Shown piece after piece: positions 31,998-41,579 of a DNA stretch of 64,000 nucleotides. Origin of the DNA: RYN-122 sp963761655 (GTDB lineage Bacteria; Actinomycetota; Actinomycetes; Mycobacteriales; SCTD01). Position numbers and translations under genes: made by a program. Position 1 is the stretch's first letter. Each line of letters opens with the position of its first letter. Under the pieces are notes generated by a model. That model was not told the origin of the DNA and did no database searches. It worked only from the letters and a program-made list of their open reading frames with translations. The stretch lies in the NCBI GenBank assembly GCA_963761655.1, contig CAVXHI010000003.1, positions 496,001-560,000 on the forward strand, read 5' to 3'.

Positions 31998-32932
31998 AGG
32001 CCCTCACCTGGCACGTGCACGGCAGCTACCTCTACTACCTGTCCCAGGTCCCGGTCACCTGGTACCTGCCGGTCACCCCGGACCGCGGCGAGGGCTACGG
32101 CGGCCGGACGTCGTCGTTCGCCTGGCCGGACAACGTCGTCGAGGTCGCGGCGGAGGACGTCGCGGACCTCGAGCTCGACGTCGTCGTCACCCAGCACCGG
32201 GCGAACTGGGAGAAGGACCGGCACGACCTGCTCGGCGGTCGCGTGGACGAGGTCGCCCGCGTCCACATCGAGCACGACCCGCCGACCGGCTGGCCCAACG
32301 ACGCCCTGCACCCCGTGCAGGACGAGGCGACGACCCTGGTGCACGTCACCCCGTTCAACGAGCTGATGTGGGACAACGGCGTCACCCCGACCCGCGTGGT
32401 CGACCACGGCGTCGTCGTGCCCGACGACGTCGCCTGGACCGGGGAGAACGCGGCGGCGATCACGGTCGTGAACAACCTCTACCGGCGCGGCCGGCGGCTC
32501 GGCCCCGACGTGTTCGACGACGTGGCCGCGCAGGTGCCGGTCGACCTCGCCGGCATGAACGGCGACGCCTACGGGCGGTGGCTGGGCGACGTCCGACTCG
32601 CCGAGCTGCACCGCCGGCTGCCCACCTACCGGTGCTTCTTCAACCCGATCCGCTACACGAGCATGGGTCTGGCGGTGTGCGAGGCCATGAGCCTGGGGCT
32701 CCCCGTCGTCGGGCTCGCCACCACGGAGATGTCGACGGCCGTGCAGAACGGCGTGAACGGCTACGTCGAGACCGACCGGCGCAAGCTCGCCGCGCACGTC
32801 CAGCGGCTGCTGGACGACCCCGCGGAGGCCGCCGAGCTCTCGGCCGGAGCCCGGCGCCTGGCCCGCGACCGGTTCGGCATCGAGCGGTTCGTCGCGGACT
32901 GGACGCGCGTCCTCGAGGAGGCCGTCGCATGA
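31994..32932 (+). CDS. GT4-like glycosyltransferase
   Basis: The 312-residue protein has a GT-B C-terminal half with FFNPIRYTSMGLAVCEAMSL (residues about 216-235) followed by LPVVGLATTEM and NGYVETDRRKL, the donor-binding pattern of family 4. The N-terminal half is divergent but keeps a VVVTQHRANWE strand-helix pair. GTG 31994 overlaps the previous stop (GTGA), and the next start overlaps its own stop (ATGA). It probably adds a sugar to the glycan begun by the GT9 enzyme; the sugar is unknown. Confidence 0.8.
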   Translation: MKALTWHVHGSYLYYLSQVPVTWYLPVTPDRGEGYGGRTSSFAWPDNVVEVAAEDVADLELDVVVTQHRANWEKDRHDLLGGRVDEVARVHIEHDPPTGWPNDALHPVQDEATTLVHVTPFNELMWDNGVTPTRVVDHGVVVPDDVAWTGENAAAITVVNNLYRRGRRLGPDVFDDVAAQVPVDLAGMNGDAYGRWLGDVRLAELHRRLPTYRCFFNPIRYTSMGLAVCEAMSLGLPVVGLATTEMSTAVQNGVNGYVETDRRKLAAHVQRLLDDPAEAAELSAGARRLARDRFGIERFVADWTRVLEEAVA

Positions 32933-34365
32933 GCGTCCTGCTGGCCCTGCTCAAGGCCGCGCCGTCCGTCGAGGTGCTGGTCATCGGCGACGCCGTCCTG
33001 GACGGCTGGCTGTCCGGCCCGACGACGCGGCTGTCGCGCGAGGCGCCCGTCCCCGTCGTCGACGTCCGCAGCGAGGAGTACGCCGCGGGCGGCGCCGCGA
33101 ACACGGCCGTCAACCTCGCCAGCCTCGGTGCACGCGTGCGCTTCCTGTCCGTCGTCGGCGACGACGAGGACGGCGTCCTGCTCCGGAGGGTGCTGCGCGG
33201 CGCCGGGGTCAGCGTCGAGGACGTCCTCGTCGAGCCGGGACGGCGCACCTGCGCCAAGCGACGGATCAGCGCCGCCGGGCAGATGATCACCCGCTACGAC
33301 ACCGGCGACACCGGCGCCCTGTCCCCCGCGACCCTGACCCGGCTGAGCACCCGGCTGCACCGGCTGGCCGGCGACGCGGACGCGGTCGTGGTCAGCGACT
33401 ACGGGCTGGGTGTCCTGCCGGACTCCGCGGTCGGGCAGGTCGCGTCGCTGCGCCACCCGTGCGTCGTCGTGGACGCCCGGTCCCCCCTGCGCTGGGCCCC
33501 GGTGCGGCCGCGTGCGGTCAAGCCGAACTACGACGAGGTCGCGCCCCTGCTGTCCCCGGGAGCGGACCGGGCCGAGCGCGTCGTGGCGGCCGCGACCCGC
33601 GTGCTGGACGCGCTCGGCGCGGAGTGCGCCTGCGTCACCCTCGACACCGACGGCGCCGTCGTCCTGTCCCGCGACGAGGACGCTGTGCGGCTGCACGCCC
33701 GGCCCCAGCCGCACGACCACGCGGCCGGCGCGGGCGACTCCTTCACGGCGGCCCTCGCCGTCGGGCTCGCGGCCGGTGGACGCTCCGTCCTCGCGGCCGG
33801 TCTGGCCCAGGCGGCCGCGCAGGTCGTGGTCCAGCGCCGGGGCACCACGCCCGTCACCGCCGCCGAGCTGCGCGACGCCCTCGGTCAGGACGACGACCGC
33901 GTGCTCGACCTCGGGCGCCTGCGCGACCGGATGGCCGCGCACCGCGCCGCCGGGCGCACGGTCGCCTTCACCAACGGCTGCTTCGACGTCCTGCACGCCG
34001 GCCACGTCGCCCACCTGCAGGAGGCCGGGACGCTCGCCGACGTGCTCGTGGTCGGGCTCAACAGCGACGACAGCGTGCGGCGGCTCAAGGGCCCGGACCG
34101 CCCCGTCAACGGCGTCGCCGACCGCGCGGCCGTGCTGAGCGCCCTGGGTGCGGTCGACCACCTCGTCGTCTTCGACGGCGACACCCCCGCGGACCTGCTC
34201 GAGGCGGTGCGCCCCGACGTCTACGTCAAGGGCGGCGACTACACCCCCGAGATGCTCCCCGAGGCCCCGCTGGTCGAGCGCCTCGGCGGCCGGGTCGTCG
34301 TCCTCGGGTACGTCGAGGACCGCAGCACGACGGGCCTGCTGCAGCGCATCCGCACCGGAGCATGA
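32929..34365 (+). CDS. hldE: Bifunctional heptose 7-phosphate kinase/ADP-heptose synthase
   Basis: The 478-residue protein fuses two domains as in HldE/RfaE. The N-terminal PfkB-type kinase (about 1-320) has GGAANTAVNLASLGA near residue 55 and the catalytic AAGAGDSFTAAL near 266. The C-terminal cytidylyltransferase-like domain has FTNGCFDVLHAGHV near 348 and VVGLNSDDSVRRLKG. It would phosphorylate heptose 7-phosphate and activate the 1-phosphate with ATP to give ADP-heptose. The phosphatase GmhB and isomerase GmhA are not in the window. Both neighbours overlap by 4 bp. Confidence 0.92.
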   Translation: MSVLLALLKAAPSVEVLVIGDAVLDGWLSGPTTRLSREAPVPVVDVRSEEYAAGGAANTAVNLASLGARVRFLSVVGDDEDGVLLRRVLRGAGVSVEDVLVEPGRRTCAKRRISAAGQMITRYDTGDTGALSPATLTRLSTRLHRLAGDADAVVVSDYGLGVLPDSAVGQVASLRHPCVVVDARSPLRWAPVRPRAVKPNYDEVAPLLSPGADRAERVVAAATRVLDALGAECACVTLDTDGAVVLSRDEDAVRLHARPQPHDHAAGAGDSFTAALAVGLAAGGRSVLAAGLAQAAAQVVVQRRGTTPVTAAELRDALGQDDDRVLDLGRLRDRMAAHRAAGRTVAFTNGCFDVLHAGHVAHLQEAGTLADVLVVGLNSDDSVRRLKGPDRPVNGVADRAAVLSALGAVDHLVVFDGDTPADLLEAVRPDVYVKGGDYTPEMLPEAPLVERLGGRVVVLGYVEDRSTTGLLQRIRTGA

Positions 34366-35186
34366 GCCTCGACCTCGACGTCCTGGTCCCCTGCTGCGGG
34401 CGGCCCGCGTCCCTGGCCGCCGTGCTGGCCGGGCTGACCGCGCAGTCCGTCCACGGCTTCCGGCTGCTGCTGTCCGACCAGACCGACGGCGAGCCCGCCT
34501 ACGCCGACCCGGCCGTCCGTGGCGTCCTGCGGGTGCTCGAGCACCGCGGCGACGTCGTGGAGGCCTCGCAGCACCTGCCCCGGCGCGGCATCGCCGAGCA
34601 CCGCCAGCACCTGCTGGACCGCAGCAGCGCCTCGCGCGTGCTGTACCTCGACGACGACGTCCTGCTGGACCCGACCGCCCTGCAGGTGCTGCTCGAGGCG
34701 CTGGAGCAGACCGGAGCGGGCTTCGTCGGGATGGCGATGCAGGGCCTGTCCTACGCCGGCGACGAGCGGCCGCACGAGCAGGCCGCCTACGAGGAGTGGG
34801 ACGGGCCGGTGCAGCCCGAGCGCGTCCGCAAGGACACCCCGGCCTGGGAGCGGTGGCGGCTGCACAACGCCGCGAACCTCGTCCACCTGGACCGCCGGCT
34901 CGGCCCCCACCCGCGTGGCTGGCGGGCCTACAAGGTGGCGTGGCTCGCGGGCTGCGTCCTGTTCGAGCGGCAGGCCCTGGTCGACGCCGGCGGCTTCTCC
35001 TTCTGGGAGCAGCTGCCCCCGGAGTCCGCCGGGGAGGACGTCGTCGCGCAGCTGCACGTGCTCGAGCGCCGCGGCGGGGCGGGGGTCCTGCCCAGCGGGG
35101 CCTGGCACCTCGAGCTCCCGACGACCATCCGGGACCGCCGGGTGGACGCCTACGCCGAGGTCATCGGCAACCCGGTCGAGCCCTAG
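34362..35186 (+). CDS. GT2-type glycosyltransferase
   Basis: The 274-residue protein has a GT-A fold: N-terminal LDVLVPCCGRPASLAAVLAG, then VLYLDDDVLLDP (about residues 88-99), a DxD metal-nucleotide site, and later FWEQLPPESAGEDVVAQL, the acceptor-side ED motif. No transmembrane segment is present. It is the last gene of the heptose operon; a strong terminator follows. Substrates cannot be assigned. Confidence 0.85.
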   Translation: MSLDLDVLVPCCGRPASLAAVLAGLTAQSVHGFRLLLSDQTDGEPAYADPAVRGVLRVLEHRGDVVEASQHLPRRGIAEHRQHLLDRSSASRVLYLDDDVLLDPTALQVLLEALEQTGAGFVGMAMQGLSYAGDERPHEQAAYEEWDGPVQPERVRKDTPAWERWRLHNAANLVHLDRRLGPHPRGWRAYKVAWLAGCVLFERQALVDAGGFSFWEQLPPESAGEDVVAQLHVLERRGGAGVLPSGAWHLELPTTIRDRRVDAYAEVIGNPVEP

Positions 35187-35195
35187 ACGCGACGG

Positions 35196-35224
35196 AGGCC
35201 GGTCCAGGAGTCCCGGACCGGCCT
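35196..35224 (+). terminator. Hairpin terminator of the heptose operon
   Basis: AGGCCGGTCC pairs with GGACCGGCCT across a 9-nt loop, 10 nt after the last stop codon. Confidence 0.8.
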
Positions 35225-35246
35225 GCGTCGTGCTGGGTTCAGCTCG

Positions 35247-35282
35247 CTACCACTTGTGGACGCGAGTCGTGCGGCTCACCAT
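35247..35282 (-). CDS. Tiny ORF, 11 residues (MVSRTTRVHKW)
   Basis: An ATG at 35282 (or the GTG next to it, 35279) opens MVSRTTRVHKW. It overlaps the end of the tiny ORF above it: that ORF's TGA and this GTG share bases, as in coupled genes. Both peptides contain SRT and end in Trp. It may be a real micropeptide, a regulatory uORF, or part of one peptide split by a base error. Confidence 0.3.
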   Translation of the reverse strand: MVSRTTRVHKW

Positions 35283-35299
35283 CGGACGGTCCTGCTCAT
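35276..35299 (-). CDS. Tiny ORF, 7 residues (MSRTVRW)
   Basis: The ATG at 35299 has an AGGAG ribosome-binding site 7 nt upstream, the best such site in this 208-bp intergenic region. The product is MSRTVRW, followed by TGA. A site this good with no long ORF behind it suggests a micropeptide or a gene cut by an indel. The rest of 35225-35394 shows no other feature. Confidence 0.35.
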   Translation of the reverse strand: MSRTVRW

Positions 35300-35394
35300 G
35301 GGGTCTCCTGCGGAAGTAGTAGGTGCCTGCAGGTAGTCCTTCGACCCCGGAGTGACCAGACTCGCTAGCCCGTTCGGAGCAACTTCCCGGGCGT

Positions 35395-37416
35395 TCAGCT
35401 CCGGGCGAGCACCCGCTGCTCGGACTGGTCGTACGCCGCGAGCCAGTCCAGCAGCGCCGACGCCGGCATCGGCCTCGACAGGTAGTAGCCCTGCACGACG
35501 TCGCAGCCGAGCGCCTTGAGCATCGTCCAGGTGCCCGGGTCCTCGACGCCCTCGGCCACCAGGCGCAGCCCCAGGTTGTGGCCCAGCTCGATGGTCGAGC
35601 GGACGATGACGGCGTCGTTGGAGTTGGTCGCCATGCCCGTGACGAAGCTCTTGTCGATCTTGAGCTCGTGGGCCTGCAGGCGCTTGAGGTAGGCCAGCGA
35701 GCTGTAGCCGGTGCCGAAGTCGTCGATCGACAGCACCACGCCGATGTCCCGCAGCAGGCCGAGGACCTGCATGGTCCGGACCGGGTCGACCATGATCGTC
35801 GACTCGGTCACCTCGAGCGTCAGGGCGTCCGCGGGGACGCCGAAGCGGCCGAGCAGGCCGGCGACCTGGCGGGGCAGGTCGAGGTCGGTCAGCACCCGGA
35901 CCGACAGGTTCACGGCGACACCGAGGGCGTGGCCGGCGTCGCGCAGCAGGCGGGCCTGGCGCAGCGCCTGCTCCAGGACCTCGAGGGTGAGGGCGCCGAT
36001 CAGGCCGGTGTTCTCGGCGACCGGGATGAACTCGTCGGGGGGCACGAGGCCGCGCACCGGGTGCTCCCAGCGCACGAGGGCCTCGAGACCGACGAGCACG
36101 CCGGTCTTCGCGTCGCACTTGGGCTGGTAGTGCACCCGCAGCTGTCCGCTCGGGATGCCCTCGCGCAGCTCGCCGAGCAGGGCGAGCTTCTCGGGGCTGT
36201 GCAGGTCGCCCTCGGGCTCGTAGAGGCTCGCCCGCCCGCGCTCCTCCTTGGCGGCGTAGAGGGCGACGTCGGCGCGCTGCAGCAGGGTCTGCGCGTCGCT
36301 GCCGTGGTCCGGGCTGATCGCGATGCCGATGCTGGCCTGCACGTCGAGGCGCGCGCCGTCGATGGTCATGGGCTCGGCCAGCGCTTCCAGCAGGCGGGTG
36401 GCGACCTGGATGGCGTCGTCCGGGCCGGACAGCCGGGTGGTCAGCACGGCGAACTCGTCGCCGCCGAGCCGGGCCACCGTGTCGCCCTCGCGCAGCACCG
36501 AGCGGAGCCGCTCGCCCACCTCGCGGATCAGCTGGTCGCCGACGTAGTGGCCGAGGGTGTCGTTGATCTCCTTGAAGTGGTCCAGGTCGATCAGCAGGAT
36601 GCCGGTGACCCCGCCGGTGCGCTCCGCCTCGCCCAGCAGGCGGGTGGTGCGCTCGTGCAGGAACACCCGGTTCGGCAGACCGGTCAGGCCGTCGTGCAGC
36701 GCCTGCCGCTCACGCTCGGCGGCCAGGCCGGCGCTGCGGTGCACGGCGAAGATGGGCAGCAGCATCAGCGGCATGAGCAGCAGCGAGAAGTCGCTGGCGA
36801 CCACGATGACCGGCGCGAACGACAGCAGCACGCCCGACGTCGACAGCTGCAGCCGGGCGTCCTCGCGCAGGTGCGGCAGGATCGGCTGGTCCATCGCGAT
36901 GGCCACCACGGTGCCCGTGAGGCCGTTGTTGACGATGAAGAAGACCGCGCCCGCGCCGAGCGCGGCGAAGACGTCCCGCAGCGTGGTGGGGGCGGGGTCG
37001 GCGAGGTAGTCGCGGCCGGACAGCAGGCAGAACGCGGCCCGGGTCGCGACGGCGGTGAGGACGAGCTGCGCGCAGTTGAAGACCAGCTTGCGCATCTCCT
37101 TGCGGCGCCGGACGTCGTCGACGGTCGCGGCCAGGATCGGCGCGGGCAGGAGCAGCCACACCGGTCCGACCATGGCCAGGCCGAGGATGAAGGTCGCCGA
37201 GATCGTGACCTCGTCGACGTCGTCCTCGCCCCGGCTGATGACGATCGGGTACGCCTCGCCCACCAGGACCAGGGCGGCGAGCGCCCAGGCGGTGTGCGTC
37301 GGCATGGCCAGCTCCACGCCGCGCAGGCCGAGCAGGACGTGCGCGACGGAGGCCAGGGCGAGCACGCACAGGACGCCGATGTACGTGTCGAGGCGACCGG
37401 GCCACCGTCCTCGCAT
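35395..37416 (-). CDS. Membrane GGDEF-EAL protein (cyclic di-GMP turnover)
   Basis: The 673-residue protein has about seven or eight hydrophobic segments (15-230), then a GGDEF domain with intact ARLGGDEFAVL (about 315-325) and an EAL domain with LEALVRWEHP (about 440), NLSVRVL and DDFGTGYSSL. Both catalytic motifs look intact, so it could make and degrade cyclic di-GMP. The membrane part resembles integral membrane sensor domains and has no known ligand motif. The ATG follows GAGAGAGG. The gene stands alone. Confidence 0.93.
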   Translation of the reverse strand: MRGRWPGRLDTYIGVLCVLALASVAHVLLGLRGVELAMPTHTAWALAALVLVGEAYPIVISRGEDDVDEVTISATFILGLAMVGPVWLLLPAPILAATVDDVRRRKEMRKLVFNCAQLVLTAVATRAAFCLLSGRDYLADPAPTTLRDVFAALGAGAVFFIVNNGLTGTVVAIAMDQPILPHLREDARLQLSTSGVLLSFAPVIVVASDFSLLLMPLMLLPIFAVHRSAGLAAERERQALHDGLTGLPNRVFLHERTTRLLGEAERTGGVTGILLIDLDHFKEINDTLGHYVGDQLIREVGERLRSVLREGDTVARLGGDEFAVLTTRLSGPDDAIQVATRLLEALAEPMTIDGARLDVQASIGIAISPDHGSDAQTLLQRADVALYAAKEERGRASLYEPEGDLHSPEKLALLGELREGIPSGQLRVHYQPKCDAKTGVLVGLEALVRWEHPVRGLVPPDEFIPVAENTGLIGALTLEVLEQALRQARLLRDAGHALGVAVNLSVRVLTDLDLPRQVAGLLGRFGVPADALTLEVTESTIMVDPVRTMQVLGLLRDIGVVLSIDDFGTGYSSLAYLKRLQAHELKIDKSFVTGMATNSNDAVIVRSTIELGHNLGLRLVAEGVEDPGTWTMLKALGCDVVQGYYLSRPMPASALLDWLAAYDQSEQRVLARS

Positions 37417-37604
37417 GTCCTGCCTCTCTCCGACCGAGCCCCCCGCGCCGTACGGGGTGACGACGCACCATCGGCGCGAACCGTCCGTTCCCTGAGGGTC
37501 TGCGGCTGTCCGGTCTGCGCCCGGTGTCTCCCGGGTCCGTCTCCTTCACCTGCCGCCCCTTCCTGCCGAAGCACTCGCGACGACGTCAGGGAGGAGGGCT
37601 GCGC

Positions 37605-39041
37605 ATGGCTGGGGACAACGGCATCACGCTCGTGCTGCGCTCTCCCGGTGTGCTGCGCACCGCAGGTCCCTACGCCCTGGCGCGCATCGGCATCGGCATG
37701 GAGCTGCTGGCCCTGCTGCTGTTCGTGCACGACCGCACGGGCACCTTCGTGCAGGCCGGCCTCGTCAACGCCGCCTTCGCCGTCGGGGCGGCGCTCGCCG
37801 CTCCGGTCCTCGGCCGCGCGGTCGACCGCCGCGGTCAGCACGGCGTCCTCACCCTCAGCGCCGTCGTGCACCTGCTCGCCGTCGCCGGCGTCGTGGCCGG
37901 GGCCGGCCGGCTGCCGGGCCTGTCGGTCGCCGCCGCCGCCCTCGCCGGGGCCTCGCTGCCTCCGCTGTCGTCCTGCATGCGCGTGCTGTGGCCGACCCTC
38001 GTGCCGGAGTCCCTGCGCGGCGCGGCCTACTCGATCGAGTCGCTGCTCGTCGAGGGGGCGGAGCTGCTGGGGCCGGCCCTGGTCGGCGCGGTCGTGTTCA
38101 CCTCCGGTCCGGCGACCGCCCTGCTGCTCGCCGCCGTCCTGGTCGGGATCGGGACCCTGGCCTTCGCGACCTCCCCGGTCTCGAGCGACTGGCGGACCCA
38201 GCGGCTGGCGCCGCGTCCCCGCGGGCTGCTCCTGTCGGCCGGTCCGCTGCGCGTGCGGTCTGTCCGCCTGCTCGTCGCGGTCGTCTTCGTCACCACGGCC
38301 GGGCTCGCCGCCCTCGAGGTGGCACTGGCCCGGTTCGCCTCCGGCAACGGGTCGACGGCGCTCACCGGTCCGCTCCTCGGCGCCATGATCACCGGCAGCC
38401 TGCTGGGTGCGTGGGTCTACGGGCGGCGTCCCCGCCAGAGCCCGGCGCCGGACCAGGTCGTCCTCCTGCTCGGCGCCAGCGCCGTCCTCAGCCTGGCGCC
38501 GCTGCTCGCCGTCGGCCTGTGGAGCATGGCGGCGCTGCTGCTGCTCACCGGCGCGCTCCTGGCCCCGACGACGTCGGCCCTGTTCCTGCTCATGACCGAC
38601 GTCGCCCCCGAGGACAGCCGCACCGAGTCGTTCACCTGGGCCAGCACGGCGAGCTTCCTCGGGGTCGCCGTCGGCACCGGTATCGCCGGGACGGTCGTCA
38701 GCCACGGGGGCAGCACCGGGGGCGTCCTGCTGTCCACCGGGTTCGCCGTCCTGGGGCTGGTCCTCGGCCTGCGCCTGCGCGCCGTCGTGCGCCCCGCTGC
38801 CGTCCTGCCGCGGACGGTGCACCCCGAGGACCACGACGAGGTCGTCCGCGAGCGCGACGAGGCCCTCGCCGCCCTGCGTGCCTACGGGGTGCGCTGCGAC
38901 GAGATGGCCCGCGAGCTCGCCGTCCTCAAGCAGGAGCGGCGCGACGCCGCCCTCGCCGCGGTCGGCCCCCAGACCCGCCCCCGTCTGCGCTCCGTCGAGA
39001 CCGACGCCGACGACGTCCCGCGCCGTACCCTGGGGGCATGA
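37605..39041 (+). CDS. MFS transporter with cytoplasmic coiled-coil tail
   Basis: The 478-residue protein has about ten to twelve hydrophobic segments over residues 10-400 and the intracellular loop GRAVDRRGQHG after TM2. The C-terminal tail of about 75 residues (HDEVVRERDEALAALRAYG..) is a charged coiled coil, unusual for a simple MFS exporter. The ATG is preceded by GGGAGGAGG. The overall plan fits drug or metabolite efflux; no substrate can be given. Its last codons carry the -10 for the next gene, and the two genes overlap by 4 bp. Confidence 0.8.
   Translation: MAGDNGITLVLRSPGVLRTAGPYALARIGIGMELLALLLFVHDRTGTFVQAGLVNAAFAVGAALAAPVLGRAVDRRGQHGVLTLSAVVHLLAVAGVVAGAGRLPGLSVAAAALAGASLPPLSSCMRVLWPTLVPESLRGAAYSIESLLVEGAELLGPALVGAVVFTSGPATALLLAAVLVGIGTLAFATSPVSSDWRTQRLAPRPRGLLLSAGPLRVRSVRLLVAVVFVTTAGLAALEVALARFASGNGSTALTGPLLGAMITGSLLGAWVYGRRPRQSPAPDQVVLLLGASAVLSLAPLLAVGLWSMAALLLLTGALLAPTTSALFLLMTDVAPEDSRTESFTWASTASFLGVAVGTGIAGTVVSHGGSTGGVLLSTGFAVLGLVLGLRLRAVVRPAAVLPRTVHPEDHDEVVRERDEALAALRAYGVRCDEMARELAVLKQERRDAALAAVGPQTRPRLRSVETDADDVPRRTLGA
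39026..39037 (+). promoter_or_regulatory. Leaderless-type -10 for the DUF3039 gene
   Basis: TACCCT (39026-39031) is 6 nt before ATG 39038 and lies within the last codons of the MFS gene, so DUF3039 can be transcribed on its own. Confidence 0.45.
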
Positions 39042-39268
39042 CCGAGCTCGACACCCGCCCCGTCGTCGACCCCGAGCTGGACCACGGCGACGGCGAGCCG
39101 AAGTACTCGCACTACGTCAAGAAGGACTCCATCATGCGGAGCGCCGTCGAGGGCACGCCGTCGGAGGCGCTCTGCGGCAAGAAGTGGATCCCGAGTCGGG
39201 ACCCGAAGAAGTACCCGGTCTGCCCCGCCTGCGTCGAGATGATGGAGATGCTCAAGGCGATGGAGTAG
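39038..39268 (+). CDS. DUF3039 family protein
   Basis: The 76-residue protein has the DUF3039 layout, with YSHYVKKDSIMRSAVEG followed by a zinc-ribbon-like pair, LCGKKW and CPACVEMM. The family is restricted mainly to actinobacteria, and its function is not known. ATG 39038 overlaps the MFS stop (ATGA) and has its own TACCCT hexamer. Its last 17 bases overlap the 3' end of thiD on the other strand. Confidence 0.88.
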   Translation: MTELDTRPVVDPELDHGDGEPKYSHYVKKDSIMRSAVEGTPSEALCGKKWIPSRDPKKYPVCPACVEMMEMLKAME

Positions 39269-40068
39269 GCGCGCTCCACCCGAAGTGGTCCAGGGGGCCG
39301 TGCCCCGCGCCGAGCCGCCAGGTCGCGCCGCCGGCCAGCGCCCGCACCACGTGGTCCTTGGCCCCGCTCACGGCCTCGGGCGCGGACAGCCCGCGGGCGA
39401 GCAGCGCCGCCGTCGCGGCCGCGAAGGTGCAGCCGGTCCCGTGGTCGTTGCGGGTGGCGACCCGGGGCGCCGACAGCGCGCTGAGCTCCCGCCCGTCCCA
39501 GACGACGTCGACGGCCTCGCCCTCCGTGCCGCGCACCGCGTGACCGCCCTTGACGACGACGACCCGCGGACCGAGCGCCCCGAGCGCCCGGGCCGCCTCC
39601 TGCTGCTCGGCCAGGGTGGTGATCTCCGCCCCGAGCAGCACCTGGGCCTCGAGCAGGTTCGGGGTGAGGACCTCCGCCTGCGGCAGCAGCAGCTCGACGT
39701 ACGCGCGCTCGGCGTCCTGCTCGAGCAGCCGCGCCCCGCTGCTGGCGACCATGACGGGGTCGACGACCAGGTGCGGCAGCCGCGGGGCCATCAGCGCGAC
39801 GGCCTCCACGACCTCCCGGGTGGCCAGCATCCCGGTCTTCACCGCGGCGACGGCGAAGTCGGCGAGGACGGCCTCGACCTGGAGCAGCACGAAGGCGGCC
39901 GGCACGGGGTGGACGCCGGTGACGCCGGTCGTGTTCTGCGCGGTCAGTGCGGTCGACTGCCGTCGTGCCGAAGACCCGGTGCGCCGCGAAGGCCTTGAGG
40001 TCGGCCTGGACGCCGGCCCCTCCGCCGCTGTCGGACCCGGCGATCGTCAGGGCGACGGGCGGGGTCAT
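39252..40068 (-). CDS. thiD: Hydroxymethylpyrimidine (phosphate) kinase (frameshifted)
   Basis: ThiD phosphorylates HMP and HMP phosphate for thiamin synthesis. The N-terminal VALTIAGSDSGGGAGVQADLKAF and the distal DPVMVASSG, TPNLLEAQVLLG and NDHGTGCTFAAA motifs are all present, but an extra base near 39951-39957 (GTCGACTG where GTCACTG would keep frame) splits them. Restored, the junction reads TTAVTALTAQNTTGV, the expected family sequence. The ATG overlaps the preceding gene (ATGA), making it the last gene of the thiamin operon. The 3' end overlaps DUF3039 by 17 bp. Confidence 0.9.
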
Positions 40069-40615
40069 GCGCTCTCCAGGTACCGGGCGACGAGCAGGTC
40101 CGGGCGCTCGGCCCGCATGACGGCGCCCATGACCGCCACGCCGACGGCGCCCGCCTCGAGGCACCCCGCGACGTCGTCCGGCGCGAGGCCGCCCAGGGCG
40201 TAGACGGGCGGGCCGCCGGTGCAGGCCTCGAGCCCGGCGAGACCGAGGGCCGGGCCGTAGCCGGGCTTGCTCTGCGTCTCGCGGACCGGCGAGACGGTCA
40301 CCCAGTCGCAGCCGGCCGCCCGGGAGACCTCAGCCGGCCCGTGGCAGGACCGCCCCAGCAGCAGCGGGCGCGGCTCGGGGACGTCGTCGGTCGCGGCCAG
40401 GTGGACGGCGTCGCCCCCCAGCCGGCAGCCGGCCAGGACGAGGACCTCCACCAGGGGCCGCAGCTGCTCGGCCAGCCGGCGCCGGTCGTCGTCGGGGAGG
40501 TCCTTCTCGCGCAGGACCACCGCCCGAGCGCCGCCGTCGACCGCCGCCCGCACGACGTCGACCAGCGGCCGGGTGCACTGCGTCCGGTCGGTGAGGACGA
40601 GGAGAGGTCCGAGGC

Positions 40616-40619
<4 letters not shown>
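40065..40619 (-). CDS. ThiE/TenI-like protein between thiG and thiD
   Basis: The 184-residue TIM-barrel protein has LLVLTDRTQC, VVLREKDLP, GRSCHGPAEV and SPVRETQSKPGYGPALGL, matching the ThiE/TenI superfamily. A clear ThiE is encoded upstream (42664-43263). This copy lies directly after thiG, so it may be the thiazole tautomerase TenI rather than a second thiamin phosphate synthase. Sequence alone does not settle this. GTG 40619 overlaps the thiG stop and the 3' end overlaps thiD. Confidence 0.8.
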
Positions 40620-41378
<759 letters not shown>

Positions 41379-41386
<8 letters not shown>

Positions 41387-41579
41387 CTGCGGTCGCCACC
41401 AGGACCTCCACGACGTCTCCCTCCTGCAGGACCACCTCGGTCCACGTGCTCCGCGGCACGACGTCCCCGTGCCGGGCGACCGCGACCCGCCTCTGCCCCT
41501 CGGCGCGGGCCGCGACCAGGTCGGCCACGGTCGTGCCGCCCGGCAGCTCGACGGGGTCGCCGTTGACGGTCAGGCGCAC
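41379..41579 (-). CDS. thiS: Sulfur carrier protein ThiS
   Basis: The 66-residue ubiquitin-like protein runs from VRLTVNGDPVEL to the essential C-terminal Gly-Gly (VATAGG), which is made into a thiocarboxylate to give sulfur to ThiG. GTG 41579 gives the usual length. It overlaps thiO at its start and thiG at its end. Confidence 0.95.

Noticed and set aside
30957..35186. Lipopolysaccharide core gene cluster indicating a Gram-negative origin
   Set aside because: Base composition and gene overlaps match the rest of the window, and no other outer-membrane gene is present; a Gram-positive heptose glycan is more likely.
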